A DNA stretch of 64,000 nucleotides from G963678095 sp963678095 (GCA_963678095.2 OY782746.1:1860001-1924000), one strand, 5' to 3'; counted from the first letter of the stretch, positions 50,808 through 59,997 are shown. Notes: generated from the sequence alone by a model not told the origin. A program made the numbers and translations.

Positions 50808-51368
50808 ATGGCACTGCATCATACTTTACTGGGCCTGCTGGCACAGCACCCTATGACCGGTTACGAAATAAAGCAGACGTTTTCTTCTTCGATTATTTTT
50901 TTCTGGAATGCGCATATCAGTCAAATATATCGCGAGCTTTCGCGGATGGAGGAAAAGGGCTGGGCCAGCTCCCAGGTGGAGCCACAGGCAGGCAAGCCGG
51001 ATAAAAAGGTGTATTCGTTGACGGCTGCCGGGAAACAGGAATTTTTGTGCTGGCTGCGGGCGATGGCAACGCCGGCACCGGAGATCATCAAAAGTGAATT
51101 TTTAGCAAAGATCTTTTTTGCCGCGGACATGGAAGCGGGGCAGCTCTCGTATGAAATCAAGCATTTTCTGCAGCAAAAGGAACGGGAACTGGTTGTTTAT
51201 CGCGAGCTTGAGCAGACGGCGGGAAAATGTACGGTTGAGAGATGTCGATTTGCCATGATGACGCTGCAACGGGGGATTTCCTGCGTGCAAGCCGATATCG
51301 TCTGGGCTCGTGAGTGTCTGGAGCAGCTTGGACATTGCACTAAAACAGCGGAGGAGGAAGACAAATGA
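50808..51368 (+). CDS. PadR-family transcriptional regulator
   Basis: 186 residues. Winged helix (LLGLLAQHPMTGYEIKQTFS, SQIYRELSRMEEKGW, then KVYSLTAAGKQEFLCWL) plus a C-terminal helical Vir-type dimerisation region, as in the longer PadR subgroup. Its last 4 bp overlap the flavoprotein gene. It therefore probably controls its own operon of flavodoxin-fold and ferredoxin proteins, responding to a small aromatic or toxic compound. Confidence 0.9.
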   Translation: MALHHTLLGLLAQHPMTGYEIKQTFSSSIIFFWNAHISQIYRELSRMEEKGWASSQVEPQAGKPDKKVYSLTAAGKQEFLCWLRAMATPAPEIIKSEFLAKIFFAADMEAGQLSYEIKHFLQQKERELVVYRELEQTAGKCTVERCRFAMMTLQRGISCVQADIVWARECLEQLGHCTKTAEEEDK

Positions 51369-52099
51369 AGGTTACAGCGATTAACGGCAGTCCGCGCGGA
51401 CGCCACAGCAGCACGCAAAAAATGCTGGCGGCTTTTTTACGGGGAGCAGAGCAGGCCGGGGCCCAAACACAGGAGGTTTTTTTGGCGAAAAAGAAAATCA
51501 GTCCCTGTCAGGGTTGTTTTTCCTGCTGGCTTAAGACCCCAGGCAGCTGTGTGTTAAAAGATGATATGGAAGAGCTGCGGCCTTTGCTTGAAGCTACCGA
51601 TCTATTGGTTTTAGGAACGCCGCTGTATTATGATCATATTACAGCGCAGTTGAAGACTTTTATGGACCGTTCGATTCCGGGCTGCGAACCGTATTTTCAA
51701 AAAGACGCGTGGGGCGAGTGCCGGCATACACGAAGAAATGGCGGACTGTCGCCTAAACTTGTGCTGCTTTCAAACTGCGGGTTCCCTGAGCGGTCGCATT
51801 TTCAGGTGCTGTCCCATTGGATTGAACGCGTGGCACGCAATATGAAAACAGAAGTGTTGGCTGAAATTTATGCGTCGCAGGGCGGGCTGTTAAGCGCGGG
51901 AATTCCTCAGCTGGCACCGGTTATAGACTCCTATCTGGAACAGGTTGAAGCCGCCGCCAGGCAGCTCATTCGTGATGGTGCGGTAAGTGAAGAGACCAAG
52001 TCCTTGTTGTCACAAAACTTTTTGCCGGACGAGGTTTATATCGCGCAGGCAAATCAGTATTTTGCCACGATGCTGGCAGCGCGTAAGGGGGAGAAATGA
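51365..52099 (+). CDS. Flavodoxin-fold NAD(P)H-dependent oxidoreductase
   Basis: 244 residues, starting within the padR stop. FMN-binding loop NGSPRGRHSSTQKM, the C-rich iron-sulfur-flavoprotein segment ISPCQGCFSCWLKTPGSCVL, and LGTPLYYDHITAQLKTFMDR. Similar in plan to the gene at 32162. Co-transcribed with padR and the EFR1 ferredoxin gene, which suggests an electron-transfer pair. Confidence 0.88.
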   Translation: MKVTAINGSPRGRHSSTQKMLAAFLRGAEQAGAQTQEVFLAKKKISPCQGCFSCWLKTPGSCVLKDDMEELRPLLEATDLLVLGTPLYYDHITAQLKTFMDRSIPGCEPYFQKDAWGECRHTRRNGGLSPKLVLLSNCGFPERSHFQVLSHWIERVARNMKTEVLAEIYASQGGLLSAGIPQLAPVIDSYLEQVEAAARQLIRDGAVSEETKSLLSQNFLPDEVYIAQANQYFATMLAARKGEK

Positions 52100-52133
52100 G
52101 GAAATACGAAATGCTGGGAAGGTGGGATGCTGC

Positions 52134-52901
52134 ATGGTAACAATATATTATCTGTCTGCTACGGGGAATTCGCTGCATATGGCGCGAAAATTGGAGCAGC
52201 TGCTTGCTGAGCCGGTGCAGCTGCGTTCGATCGCCCAGGCAATGGAAACGAAGGATTTTAAGCCGTCTGGTACGGTGGGCTTTGTCCTGCCGCTTCACTT
52301 CTTTTCCCTGCCGCTGCTGGCCGAAGATTTTTTACAGAAGCTTGATCTGTCGGAAGCGGAATATACTTTTGGCATCGTTACGGCGGGGTTTCACTATATC
52401 AGTGATGCCAGCCATGAACTTTCTGCAAGAGTGCAGCAGGCTGGCGGAAGCCTGGAGGCGTTTTTTTATGTGGATATGGTATCGGTGTACCTTCCGTTGA
52501 ATGATTTGCCGGCACAGCCGGTCATTGACCGGCGCTTGCAGAAGGCAGTGCAGCGGCTGGAGAAAATTGCCGGAAGTATTTCTAGGCGCCAAAAGGTCCG
52601 GGTTCGTGAAATCTTTGCTTGGCCGTCACGCTTTATGCATCGTCTCGTGAAGAAACAACCGAAAAAACTCGATGCGGAATTTTTATCCGGAGCAGATTGT
52701 ACTGGCTGTGGTCTGTGCCAGCGCATTTGTCCCAAACAGAATATCCGCCTTGAAGATAACCGCCCGCAATGGCAGCATGACTGTACGCAGTGCCTGGCCT
52801 GTTTGCATGCCTGCCCACAGGCCTGTATTGACCTGGGACAGCGGACAAAAGGCCGCCGGCGGTATCATCATCCCGAGATTGCCATAAAAGATTTGCTGTA
52901 A
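52134..52901 (+). CDS. EFR1-type protein: flavodoxin-like domain plus two 4Fe-4S clusters
   Basis: 255 residues from ATG 52134 (AAGGTGGGA upstream); the frame open from 51987 overlaps the previous gene. N-terminal flavodoxin-like part begins YYLSATGNSLHMARKLEQLL. The C-terminal ferredoxin has CTGCGLCQRICP and CTQCLACLHACP, binding two 4Fe-4S clusters. Members of this family couple flavin to ferredoxin electron transfer; the physiological partner is probably the flavoprotein encoded upstream. Confidence 0.9.
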   Translation: MVTIYYLSATGNSLHMARKLEQLLAEPVQLRSIAQAMETKDFKPSGTVGFVLPLHFFSLPLLAEDFLQKLDLSEAEYTFGIVTAGFHYISDASHELSARVQQAGGSLEAFFYVDMVSVYLPLNDLPAQPVIDRRLQKAVQRLEKIAGSISRRQKVRVREIFAWPSRFMHRLVKKQPKKLDAEFLSGADCTGCGLCQRICPKQNIRLEDNRPQWQHDCTQCLACLHACPQACIDLGQRTKGRRRYHHPEIAIKDLL

Positions 52902-52978
52902 AGGAGAAATTGCCGGGAAGTATGGGGAAGGTTTTTTCTCCAAACCAGCGGGGAAATTTTTGAGAAAGAGGGGACGAT

Positions 52979-53875
52979 GTGAGTAAATTTACTTCTTACA
53001 GAATCGAACCGGAGCAGGCTGGCCTGTTGCTCGAGGACTACCTGAAGCAGATTCTGCAGTTTTCCGGACGGCGCGTGCAGCGACTGACCCGGCAAAAAGG
53101 GATTTTGCTAAACAACAGAGCGGCATTTTTGCAAAAAAAACTTAAAGCTGGTGACCAGCTAAAAATAAAAATAGAAACAGACGAGAGCTATGGGGTGGAA
53201 CCGGAGGCGGGGCAGGTCGAAATCCTCTATGAGGATGAGTTTATGCTGGTGCTCAATAAACCGCCCCGACAGCTGGTTCATCCGGCGGGGCAGACTGCTG
53301 CCGGAACGCTGGCAAACTATCTTGCCTACGAATTTCAGCAGCGCGGCGTATGCAGCGCGATTCGGCCGTTGCATCGCCTGGACCGCGATACCTCGGGCTG
53401 CATTATCTTTGCCAAGGATGCAAACAGCCAGTTTTTGCTTGAGCAGCAGCTGAAGGATAAACGCCTGCAGCGGCAGTATACGGCTTTGACAGCAGGCTGC
53501 CCGAAAACCGCGACGGGCGTTATTGAGGCTCCGATTGGTCGTGATCCGGCGCGCCCCAATCGCCGCGCGGTAAGAAAGGATGGCGATCCGGCAAGTACCT
53601 TGTATCGGGTGGCCTTTTCAGCGGGGGGAATGTCGCAGCTGGAACTTACGCTCCTGACTGGCCGTACCCATCAGATCAGGGTGCATTTGGCACATATTTT
53701 ATGCCCGATTCTTGGCGATGGCATGTATGGCCGCAGGTCACCGTGGATCAGCCGACAGGCACTGCATGCTTCAAAGATTACCTTTTGCCGTCTGTCGGAT
53801 CAGAAGGAAATTACAGTGGAAGCTTCCCTGCCGCAAGATTTCCATCAGGCACTGCTTCATTTTGAGGAGGAATAA
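52979..53875 (+). CDS. RluA-family pseudouridine synthase
   Basis: 298 residues from GTG 52979 with GAGGGG upstream. Short N-terminal S4-like region (QFSGRRVQRLTRQKGILLNN), then the catalytic domain with the RluA motif PLHRLDRDTSGCIIFAKD containing the nucleophilic Asp, and LLTGRTHQIRVHLAHI. Isomerises uridines in rRNA or tRNA; the exact target (RluC, RluD or another) is not decidable here. Three bases separate it from the Spx-type gene. Confidence 0.95.
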   Translation: MSKFTSYRIEPEQAGLLLEDYLKQILQFSGRRVQRLTRQKGILLNNRAAFLQKKLKAGDQLKIKIETDESYGVEPEAGQVEILYEDEFMLVLNKPPRQLVHPAGQTAAGTLANYLAYEFQQRGVCSAIRPLHRLDRDTSGCIIFAKDANSQFLLEQQLKDKRLQRQYTALTAGCPKTATGVIEAPIGRDPARPNRRAVRKDGDPASTLYRVAFSAGGMSQLELTLLTGRTHQIRVHLAHILCPILGDGMYGRRSPWISRQALHASKITFCRLSDQKEITVEASLPQDFHQALLHFEEE

Positions 53876-53878
53876 GGC

Positions 53879-54229
53879 ATGAATCAATTGATTTTATATC
53901 CTAAATGCACGACCTGCCAGCGGGCTAAGAAATGGCTGGATGAACAGGGAATTTCCTATAGCGAGCGCCATATAAAGGAGCAGAACCCGACGGCGGTGGA
54001 ACTGGAAGCGTGGCACTCGCGCAGCGGATTGCCCTTGAAGCGTTTTTTCAATACGAGCGGGCAGCTGTATAAAATGCTGCAGCTTAAAGACAAACTGCCG
54101 GGAATGTCGGAGTCGGAGCAGTTTGCCCTCCTGGCCAGTGACGGCATGCTTGTCAGACGGCCTCTTTTTATCAGTGAAGAGCAGGTCCTGGTGGGGTTCA
54201 AACCGGAAATCTGGGCTGGAATCAAGTAG
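53879..54229 (+). CDS. ArsC/Spx-family thioredoxin-fold protein
   Basis: 116 residues. CTTC at 10-13 (YPKCTTCQRAKKWLDEQGIS) matches the CxxC of Spx/MgsR and YffB. The Arg in MLVRRPLFI is the family's conserved RP turn. Members are either arsenate reductases or RNA-polymerase-binding redox regulators; two active-site cysteines and the short C-terminus favour the YffB/Spx side. Co-transcribed with the pseudouridine synthase gene. Confidence 0.88.
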   Translation: MNQLILYPKCTTCQRAKKWLDEQGISYSERHIKEQNPTAVELEAWHSRSGLPLKRFFNTSGQLYKMLQLKDKLPGMSESEQFALLASDGMLVRRPLFISEEQVLVGFKPEIWAGIK

Positions 54230-54320
54230 CTATACAGTTGTTAAGATTTCATTTCCTATGGTATGATACAATCTGGCAGTGCAGTATGGCTGCAAAAAAC
54301 AAGGAAAATGGAGACGATGT

Positions 54321-54659
54321 ATGGAAAATTTACCAAAATGCCCACAATGTAATTCAGAATATACCTATGAGGATGGGGCGATGCTGATTTGCCCGGAATG
54401 CGCGCATGAATGGGCGCCGACAACAGCCGTAGCCGGCGATCAAACGGCGGTTAAGGATGTTAATGGAAATCTGCTGCAGGATGGTGATTCGGTAACGATC
54501 GTCAAAGACTTGAAGGTAAAAGGAGCTTCGGCGCCGCTGAAAAAAGGGACCAAGGTAAAGAATATTCGCCTCGTTGAAGGTGGCGATCATAATATTGATT
54601 GCAAAATTGATGGTTTTGGTGCGATGAGTCTGAAATCGGAATTTGTGAAAAAACTTTAA
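54321..54659 (+). CDS. yjdM: YjdM/PhnA-family zinc-ribbon protein
   Basis: 112 residues. N-terminal zinc ribbon CPQCNSEYTYEDGAMLICPE with CxxC pairs, then the PhnA domain VKDVNGNLLQDGDSVTIVKD, KVKGASAPLKKGTKVKNIRL and the ending SLKSEFVKKL. Historically named for alkylphosphonate uptake, but its function is uncertain. A single gene followed by a terminator. Confidence 0.93.
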   Translation: MENLPKCPQCNSEYTYEDGAMLICPECAHEWAPTTAVAGDQTAVKDVNGNLLQDGDSVTIVKDLKVKGASAPLKKGTKVKNIRLVEGGDHNIDCKIDGFGAMSLKSEFVKKL

Positions 54660-54701
54660 TGTTTTTTAGCCTGCTTGAAGAATTTGTTTAGCAGATAAAA
54701 G

Positions 54702-54736
54702 TTCTGCCGCCCGCTGTGGGTGGCAGGATTTTTTTA
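54702..54736 (+). terminator. Intrinsic terminator after yjdM
   Basis: CTGCCGCCC pairs with GGGTGGCAG around GCTGT, followed by ATTTTTTT. Confidence 0.88.
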
Positions 54737-54828
54737 TTGTCATATGGTAATGGTAATAAAATGATGATAAAGCACTTGGCGCCGAAGAATGGTTACCGGT
54801 TTGCTGATGAAAAAGAGGGGGAAAGCAG

Positions 54829-57399
54829 ATGCTGCAGCTGCGGTTTGATGAGGTACGGTTTTTTTCTGACGGCAGGAATCTGGTCCGGTGTGCTGGAAAA
54901 TGGGGCTGTATCGATATGGCGGGCCGGGAGATTGTCCCCTGCTTGTATGATCAGATCCGTGAGGCTGGCGAAGGTATTCTCTATGTTCGACAGGGAGATC
55001 TTTGGGGGCTGTGGTCAGGGGAGGGCAGGGAACTTTCACCCTGTGTGTTTGCCGCTGTCCGGTCGTTTAGCGAAGGCTCCGCGGCGGTACTGCAGGATGG
55101 GAAATGGGGCTATATTGACAGCCGGGGCCAGTATATCATGGCACCGCGCTTTATAAAAGCTGAATCCTTTGCCGAGGGCTTCGCCCCGGTAAAGACAGGT
55201 GCGGGCTGGGGCTATATTGACCGAACGGGGGCGGTCTGTATTGCCTGCCGCTACGAAGCGGCACAGCGATTTTCGGCCGGGGCGGCCTGGGTTAAGCTTG
55301 GCGGCTACTGGGGCATTATTGATACCGCCGGTACACTGCTTACGGATCTGTGCTATGCCCAGGAAACACTGGAGTCTTTTTCTCGGGGCGCCGTTGCAGT
55401 ATTGAAAAATGGGCAGTATGTGTTTGTCGATAGCCGGGGACGGGAACTGAGCCGCGGCTATGACAATTGCATGCGCTTTTTTGAGGGAAGGGCCGGTGTC
55501 TGCTGGGAGGGCAAATGGGGGTTTATTGATCTGTCCGGTAAAGAGCGGGTAAAGCCTTGTTATGACGATGTCCAGGTATTTGCCGAAGGGCGGGCCAGGG
55601 TCCGCCTTAACGGGAACTGGCGGCTGATAGATGCCGAAGGAAATGAGCTGACAACGGGGGGCTACGATGAAATTGATGATTTTTCCGAGGATCTGGCCGC
55701 TGTCGGCTTGAATGGGCAGCATGGCTATATTGACCGTCAGGGGCAAGTGGTCGTTGCGCTTCGCTATGAGTATTCGCGCGGTTTTTTAAAAGAGAAACGG
55801 TTTAAAGCCGGGCAGGCATTGGTTCACCAGGGGAAGGTCTGGGAGTTTATTGATCGGGAGGGAAACCGGAGCGCTTCTCTTGTCTGTGATGAGCTGAAAC
55901 GCTTTTCTGAAGGGCTGGCGGCGGTGCGAGTGGGAAACCTGTGGGGCTATATCGATGAACGTGGGCAGATAGCTATTGCCCCGGCATATGACAGCGCCGG
56001 GGCATTTTCTGAAGGGCTGGCCCCTGTCCGTCAGGGGCAGATGGGCTATATTGACCGGGCGGGCAATCTCGTTACACCGCTGTGCTTTGAATATGCGTTT
56101 TCCCTGCAGGCTGGGGCAGCTCTGGTTATGACAGCGGAGAAATGCGGCTTTATTGATGCCGAAGGAAATTTGATGCCATGGAGTCAGGCGGAGCCTGCTG
56201 TGACAGCACCTTCGCTCCCGGCGGTAGCTGTGCTTGATGCGCATCGGCTTCGCTTTGCCGCTGCGGACCGCTTTAGCGAGGGTCTGGCTGCCGTAAGGGA
56301 ACAGGATCACTGGGGGTTTATTGATGAAACCGGCGAGCGAGCGATTCCGTTCCTATACGATGAGGTTTCTTCGTTTTGCAGTGGCCGGGCTTCAGCCCGC
56401 CGCCAGGGCCGCTGGTATCTGCTGGAAAAATCGGGGAGAGAAATTTTGCTGCAGGCTTATGATCGGATCGGGCCTCATGGCAATCGTCCTTTATTTATTG
56501 AAGGAAGGGCTATTGTCGAAAAGAACGGCTTAGCCGGTTTTATTGATGAGCGGGGACAGGAAATCGCGGCGACGGTCTATGAGGAGGTCAATGGTTTTTC
56601 TGAGGGCCTTGCAGCCGTAAAAAAGGGCGGTCGCTGGGGGTTTATTGACCTGCAGGGGCGGATGACGATTCTGCCCTGTTATGAAAATCGTCATGGCTTT
56701 ATAACGGCTTTTGTCGAGGGGCGGGCGTTTGTTCAGCGGGGGGGACAGTATGGCTACATTGATCGGCAGGGTTGTCTTGTTGTTGCCCCGCAGTATGCTT
56801 TTGCCTGTTCCTTTAGTCAGGGGTTGGCTGCGGTACGGGATTCTTGGCAGTGGGGCTATGTTGATTTGACGGGAAATGAGATCATTTGTCGGCAGTTTGA
56901 GGAGGCCGGAAGTTTTGCCAGCAACGGCCTGGCTCCGGTCCAAAAAGATGATGCCTGGGGCTTTATTGATCAGGGGGGGAAGCTGGTCATTGATTTTGCC
57001 TATGATCGGGTACAGGTTTTTTCGGAAGGCCTGGCCGCAGTGACGAGCAACGCGAGAACCGGTTTTATCGATCAAAGCGGAGCGATGGTCATAGCCGCGG
57101 AATTTGACAGTGCCAGCTCTTTTAACGCTGGACGAAGCCTTGTCATTAAAAACAAAAAACCGGGGATTTTGCTTTTGGACGGAACCTTGCGGATGCTGGA
57201 GGATTATGATCAAATCCGCCCGTTTTGTCAGGGCAAGGCGGCGGTGAGCCAAAATGGCAAATGGGGCTATATTGATGATTGTGGCCGCGAAATAATAAAG
57301 CCTCGTTTTGATATGGCCGATGGTTTTTACGGGAGAAGGGCCTTGGTGGAGCTTGAGGGCCGCTGGGGCTATGTAAATGAAGCCGGAGAGATATATTAA
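54829..57399 (+). CDS. Giant WG-repeat protein
   Basis: 856 residues from ATG 54829 with GAGGGGGAA upstream. The whole length is made of about 24 repeats of some 35 residues, each with a core like GKWGYIDSRGQYI or DHWGFIDETGERA followed by a FSEGLAAV-type strand. This is the WG (KWG) beta-repeat family, which forms extended solenoid- or propeller-like scaffolds, probably for protein binding. No signal peptide, membrane helix or enzymatic domain is visible, so it is probably cytoplasmic. Several repeats are degenerate (GNWRLIDAEG, GRWYLLEKSG, KKPGILLLDG). Function unknown. Confidence 0.9.
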   Translation: MLQLRFDEVRFFSDGRNLVRCAGKWGCIDMAGREIVPCLYDQIREAGEGILYVRQGDLWGLWSGEGRELSPCVFAAVRSFSEGSAAVLQDGKWGYIDSRGQYIMAPRFIKAESFAEGFAPVKTGAGWGYIDRTGAVCIACRYEAAQRFSAGAAWVKLGGYWGIIDTAGTLLTDLCYAQETLESFSRGAVAVLKNGQYVFVDSRGRELSRGYDNCMRFFEGRAGVCWEGKWGFIDLSGKERVKPCYDDVQVFAEGRARVRLNGNWRLIDAEGNELTTGGYDEIDDFSEDLAAVGLNGQHGYIDRQGQVVVALRYEYSRGFLKEKRFKAGQALVHQGKVWEFIDREGNRSASLVCDELKRFSEGLAAVRVGNLWGYIDERGQIAIAPAYDSAGAFSEGLAPVRQGQMGYIDRAGNLVTPLCFEYAFSLQAGAALVMTAEKCGFIDAEGNLMPWSQAEPAVTAPSLPAVAVLDAHRLRFAAADRFSEGLAAVREQDHWGFIDETGERAIPFLYDEVSSFCSGRASARRQGRWYLLEKSGREILLQAYDRIGPHGNRPLFIEGRAIVEKNGLAGFIDERGQEIAATVYEEVNGFSEGLAAVKKGGRWGFIDLQGRMTILPCYENRHGFITAFVEGRAFVQRGGQYGYIDRQGCLVVAPQYAFACSFSQGLAAVRDSWQWGYVDLTGNEIICRQFEEAGSFASNGLAPVQKDDAWGFIDQGGKLVIDFAYDRVQVFSEGLAAVTSNARTGFIDQSGAMVIAAEFDSASSFNAGRSLVIKNKKPGILLLDGTLRMLEDYDQIRPFCQGKAAVSQNGKWGYIDDCGREIIKPRFDMADGFYGRRALVELEGRWGYVNEAGEIY

Positions 57400-57459
57400 G
57401 CGGGCAGACAAATTGGAGCCTATGGAGGCGGCCTGATCACAGGCAATTTAGCAAAGGGA

Positions 57460-57501
57460 TTGACAGAAATAAACGGATCATATAATATAGTGTATATACA
57501 C
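57460..57501 (+). promoter_or_regulatory. Promoter with palindromic operator before the second MarR gene
   Basis: TTGACA (57460-57465), then TAATAT (57483-57488) at 17 nt, directly followed by the perfect palindrome GTGTATATACAC (57490-57501). Same geometry as at 17510-17553. Confidence 0.78.
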
Positions 57502-57517
57502 GTAATGAGGTTGAAAG

Positions 57518-57964
57518 ATGAAGAAAGAAATTACCCAAACCTATCCCAAGCCGCCCAGTCCTTGCAACTGTATGAATATACACCGGGCGTCGCGGGCCGT
57601 TGTCAAATTTTACGATGAGATTTTAAAGCCAAGTGGCTTGACGATTTCGCAGACGGGGATGGTCAAACAGATTGAACTGCTCGCCCCGGTCAATATCAGT
57701 GAATTGGCGCGCGAGATGCGCATCGACAGGACAACGCTTAACCGTAACTTGAAGCCGCTTACGGCAGCTGGTTTAATCACCGTTGAAACAGGAAGTGATT
57801 CGCGGACCAAGCAGGTAAATCTCACTCCTGCCGGCAAAAAAGCGGCTGCAGAGAGCTGGCAGCTTTGGTGCGAAGCGCAGGCAATGCTGAAAGGCTATCT
57901 TGGGGAAAATGATTTGGAAAAATTTGTTGATCTCATGGCAAAGCTGGAAGCTTTGGTACCATAA
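57518..57964 (+). CDS. MarR-family transcriptional regulator
   Basis: 148 residues. Winged helix NISELAREMRIDRTTLNRNL with KPLTAAGLITVETGSDSRTK as recognition helix and wing. The N-terminal CNCMNIHRASRAVVKFYDEI contains two cysteines that could sense redox or metals. Palindromes GTGTATATACAC lie before it and before the next gene, so it probably represses itself and the cupin gene. Layout and operator core (TGTATATACA) are shared with the MarR gene at 17578. Confidence 0.9.
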   Translation: MKKEITQTYPKPPSPCNCMNIHRASRAVVKFYDEILKPSGLTISQTGMVKQIELLAPVNISELAREMRIDRTTLNRNLKPLTAAGLITVETGSDSRTKQVNLTPAGKKAAAESWQLWCEAQAMLKGYLGENDLEKFVDLMAKLEALVP

Positions 57965-57997
57965 ACCGGAGGCATCCGGTTTTCTTTACCACAAAAG

Positions 57998-58009
57998 GTG
58001 TATATACAC
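57998..58009 (+). promoter_or_regulatory. Palindromic MarR operator before the cupin gene
   Basis: GTGTATATACAC, identical to the palindrome at 57490-57501, 20 nt before the cupin start codon. Confidence 0.75.
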
Positions 58010-58029
58010 ATTTTAAAGGGAGTGTTTTT

Positions 58030-58437
58030 ATGGAAAAAAATTTTAGTGTACAGGATATTGGATTACTGGCAGATCTGCTGAAAATAGAAGGCGGCAAGGG
58101 GAAATATTTTGCTGGCAAAGACCTCGGTCTCACCGGCTGTGAAGTCTCCGTAAACTGTCTGCCGGCAGGAACAGGGGTCCCGTTTGTTCATGCGCATAAG
58201 CAAAATGAAGAACTGTATATTTTTGTGCGGGGTGAAGGTGTTTTTTATATCGATGGCAAGGAATTTCCTGTCTGTGAGGGCAGTCTGGTAAGGGTTGCGC
58301 CTGAGGGAGAGCGTGCCTGCAAGGCCGGTGCGGCAGATTTATATTATATCTGTATTCAGACGCAGGCTGGCAGCCTGCAACAGGCAACCTTTGATGATGG
58401 CGTACTGAAGGAAACAAAGAGTTCCTGGATGAAGTGA
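58030..58437 (+). CDS. Small cupin-domain protein
   Basis: 135 residues. A single cupin barrel: SVNCLPAGTGVPFVHAHKQN, EELYIFVRGEGVFYIDGKEF and GSLVRVAPEGERACKAG, with probable metal ligands H, H and E. Such stand-alone cupins are usually small metalloenzymes or sensors; the substrate is unknown. Under likely control of the preceding MarR gene through the palindrome at 57998. Confidence 0.88.
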   Translation: MEKNFSVQDIGLLADLLKIEGGKGKYFAGKDLGLTGCEVSVNCLPAGTGVPFVHAHKQNEELYIFVRGEGVFYIDGKEFPVCEGSLVRVAPEGERACKAGAADLYYICIQTQAGSLQQATFDDGVLKETKSSWMK

Positions 58438-58647
58438 GGGAAGAAAAAATTTTACCGCATAAAAAACAGCAGGAATTTGCCGTTTTATGCAGTAATAGTA
58501 AGTAATACTTATTTTACTATAAAAATAGTATATGTCGGGGGCATCTGTCTTCGTCAGCTGTTCATGCAAGTCGGTTATTGCAAGATGAAAGTTGATGAAA
58601 GCAGGTGCTCTTTTTTTCATATAAATAAATTTAAGGAGCTGTATATT

Positions 58648-58920
58648 TTGACAACAAAGACACAAGTGATTGTTACGAAACCGATTAAGAATCTGGGGGT
58701 AGCACTTATTTTAAGTGCCCTATTTGGTCCGCTGGGGATGCTCTATGCAACGATTATGGGGGCAATTATTATGGCGGTGGTGTATGGTCTTATTTGTTTG
58801 TTTACTTTTGGGCTGGGGCTTACGGTAATATGGCTGCTCAATCCGATTTGCATGATTTGGTCTTATATCGCTGTAAAAAATTTTAATAAAAATCTATTGC
58901 AGGAAGCAGCGGAGATCTAG
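58648..58920 (+). CDS. Small two-helix membrane protein
   Basis: 90 residues from TTG 58648, which has AAGGAG 9 nt upstream; the longer frame from 58477 has no site. Two or three hydrophobic helices (LGVALILSALFGPLGMLYAT, MAVVYGLICLFTFGLGLTVI, then WLLNPICMIWSYIAV). The GPLG..YA stretch and closing WxxIAVKNFN resemble small uncharacterised membrane proteins. Function unknown. Confidence 0.6.
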   Translation: MTTKTQVIVTKPIKNLGVALILSALFGPLGMLYATIMGAIIMAVVYGLICLFTFGLGLTVIWLLNPICMIWSYIAVKNFNKNLLQEAAEI

Positions 58921-59038
58921 GCGAATCGTCGAGCTATTGCTGGGTATTTATTTTTCTTGTGCTGCGTGTTATATTGAAGGCCTGGGACTGCTGCGGGAAA
59001 GTTTTTAAAATTTATGCAGCAGTCGGAGGTATATGCCA

Positions 59039-59958
59039 ATGATACTAAGTGCCAGTCGACGGACCGATATTCCCAATTATTATAGTGCCTGGTTTTTGAA
59101 ACGACTGGAGGCGGGCTTTGTCTGTGTGCGCAATCCCTTTAATCCACGACAAGTCAGCCGGATTACGCTGTCACCGGCGGCGATTGACTGCATTGTCTTT
59201 TGGACCAAAAATCCGGGGCCATTGTTGGAGCAAATCGATCGGTTGCAGCCATATACGTATTATTTTCAATTTACGCTCAATCCTTACGCCCGGGATATAG
59301 AGCCGCTGGTTCCCGGCAAGGCAACAGGAGGCCTCGACCTATTTCGGCGATTGGCCGAAAAAGTTGGCCGGGAGAGGGTGCGATGGCGTTATGATCCGGT
59401 TTTATGCAATGATCGCTATACCGTGGCATACCATCTGCAGTGTTTTGGCAAGCTGGCGGCAAGGCTTGGCGGTTATACGGAAAGCTGCACGATAAGCTTT
59501 CTGGATCTTTATCGTCACAATAAAAATATTTTGGCACAGCGGGGAATCAGGACGCCTACAGAAACGGAACGCAGGGAACTTGCCGCCGGTTTTGCGCTGG
59601 CAGCCAAGGCTTATAAAATCAAGCTAAACGCCTGTGCCGAGGACGGAGATTATCAGGCCTTTGGCATCGGACGAGGGGCCTGCATTGACGGCGAATTGAT
59701 AGAGCGGCTTACCGGCAAGCGGATTCCCTTGTTAAGGATAAAGGCCAGCGAAAATTCTGTGGTTGTGCCCCCAGTGCTGATATCGGTGCCTATAATACCT
59801 GTGCCAATGGTTGCCTCTATTGCTATGCCCAAACAGGAAAACCTTGGCGCCAGGCTTTGGTCGACTCGCCGCTGCTTGGCTCTATTCTTGAGGCTGATGA
59901 TATAATAACCGAACGCAAAGGAAGCACGAAGCAGATACGGCAACAGCAGCTTTTTTAA
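59039..59958 (+). pseudogene. DUF1848-family gene with a frameshift near its 3' end
   Basis: ATG 59039 lies 9 nt after GGAGG. The first 238 or so residues (ILSASRRTDIPNYYSAWFLK, IVFWTKNPGPLL, YDPVL) match DUF1848. After RIKASENS, near 59755, the frame turns into unrelated sequence and stops at 59905. A +1 frame there continues as CGCAPSADIGAYNTCANGCL and YCYA, the conserved cysteine-rich end of the family, which resembles a radical-SAM-type cluster site, and ends at 59956-59958. A one-base indel in or near AAAATTC is indicated: either a recent mutation or a sequencing error. Confidence 0.82.
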
Positions 59959-59973
59959 AAGCTGCTGTTGCCG
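59938..59973. terminator. Perfect inverted repeat overlapping the end of the DUF1848 gene
   Basis: CGGCAACAGCAGCTTTT pairs completely with AAAAGCTGCTGTTGCCG around TT. The true DUF1848 stop codon lies in the repeat. Few T follow it, so termination strength is uncertain. Confidence 0.65.
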
Positions 59974-59997
59974 TGTTTATTTTATTGCGAAAAACAA

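Noticed and set aside
54829..57399. DNA repeat array or CRISPR
   Set aside because: The repetition is at protein level (WG repeats); the DNA repeats are diverged, have no constant spacer and are fully coding.
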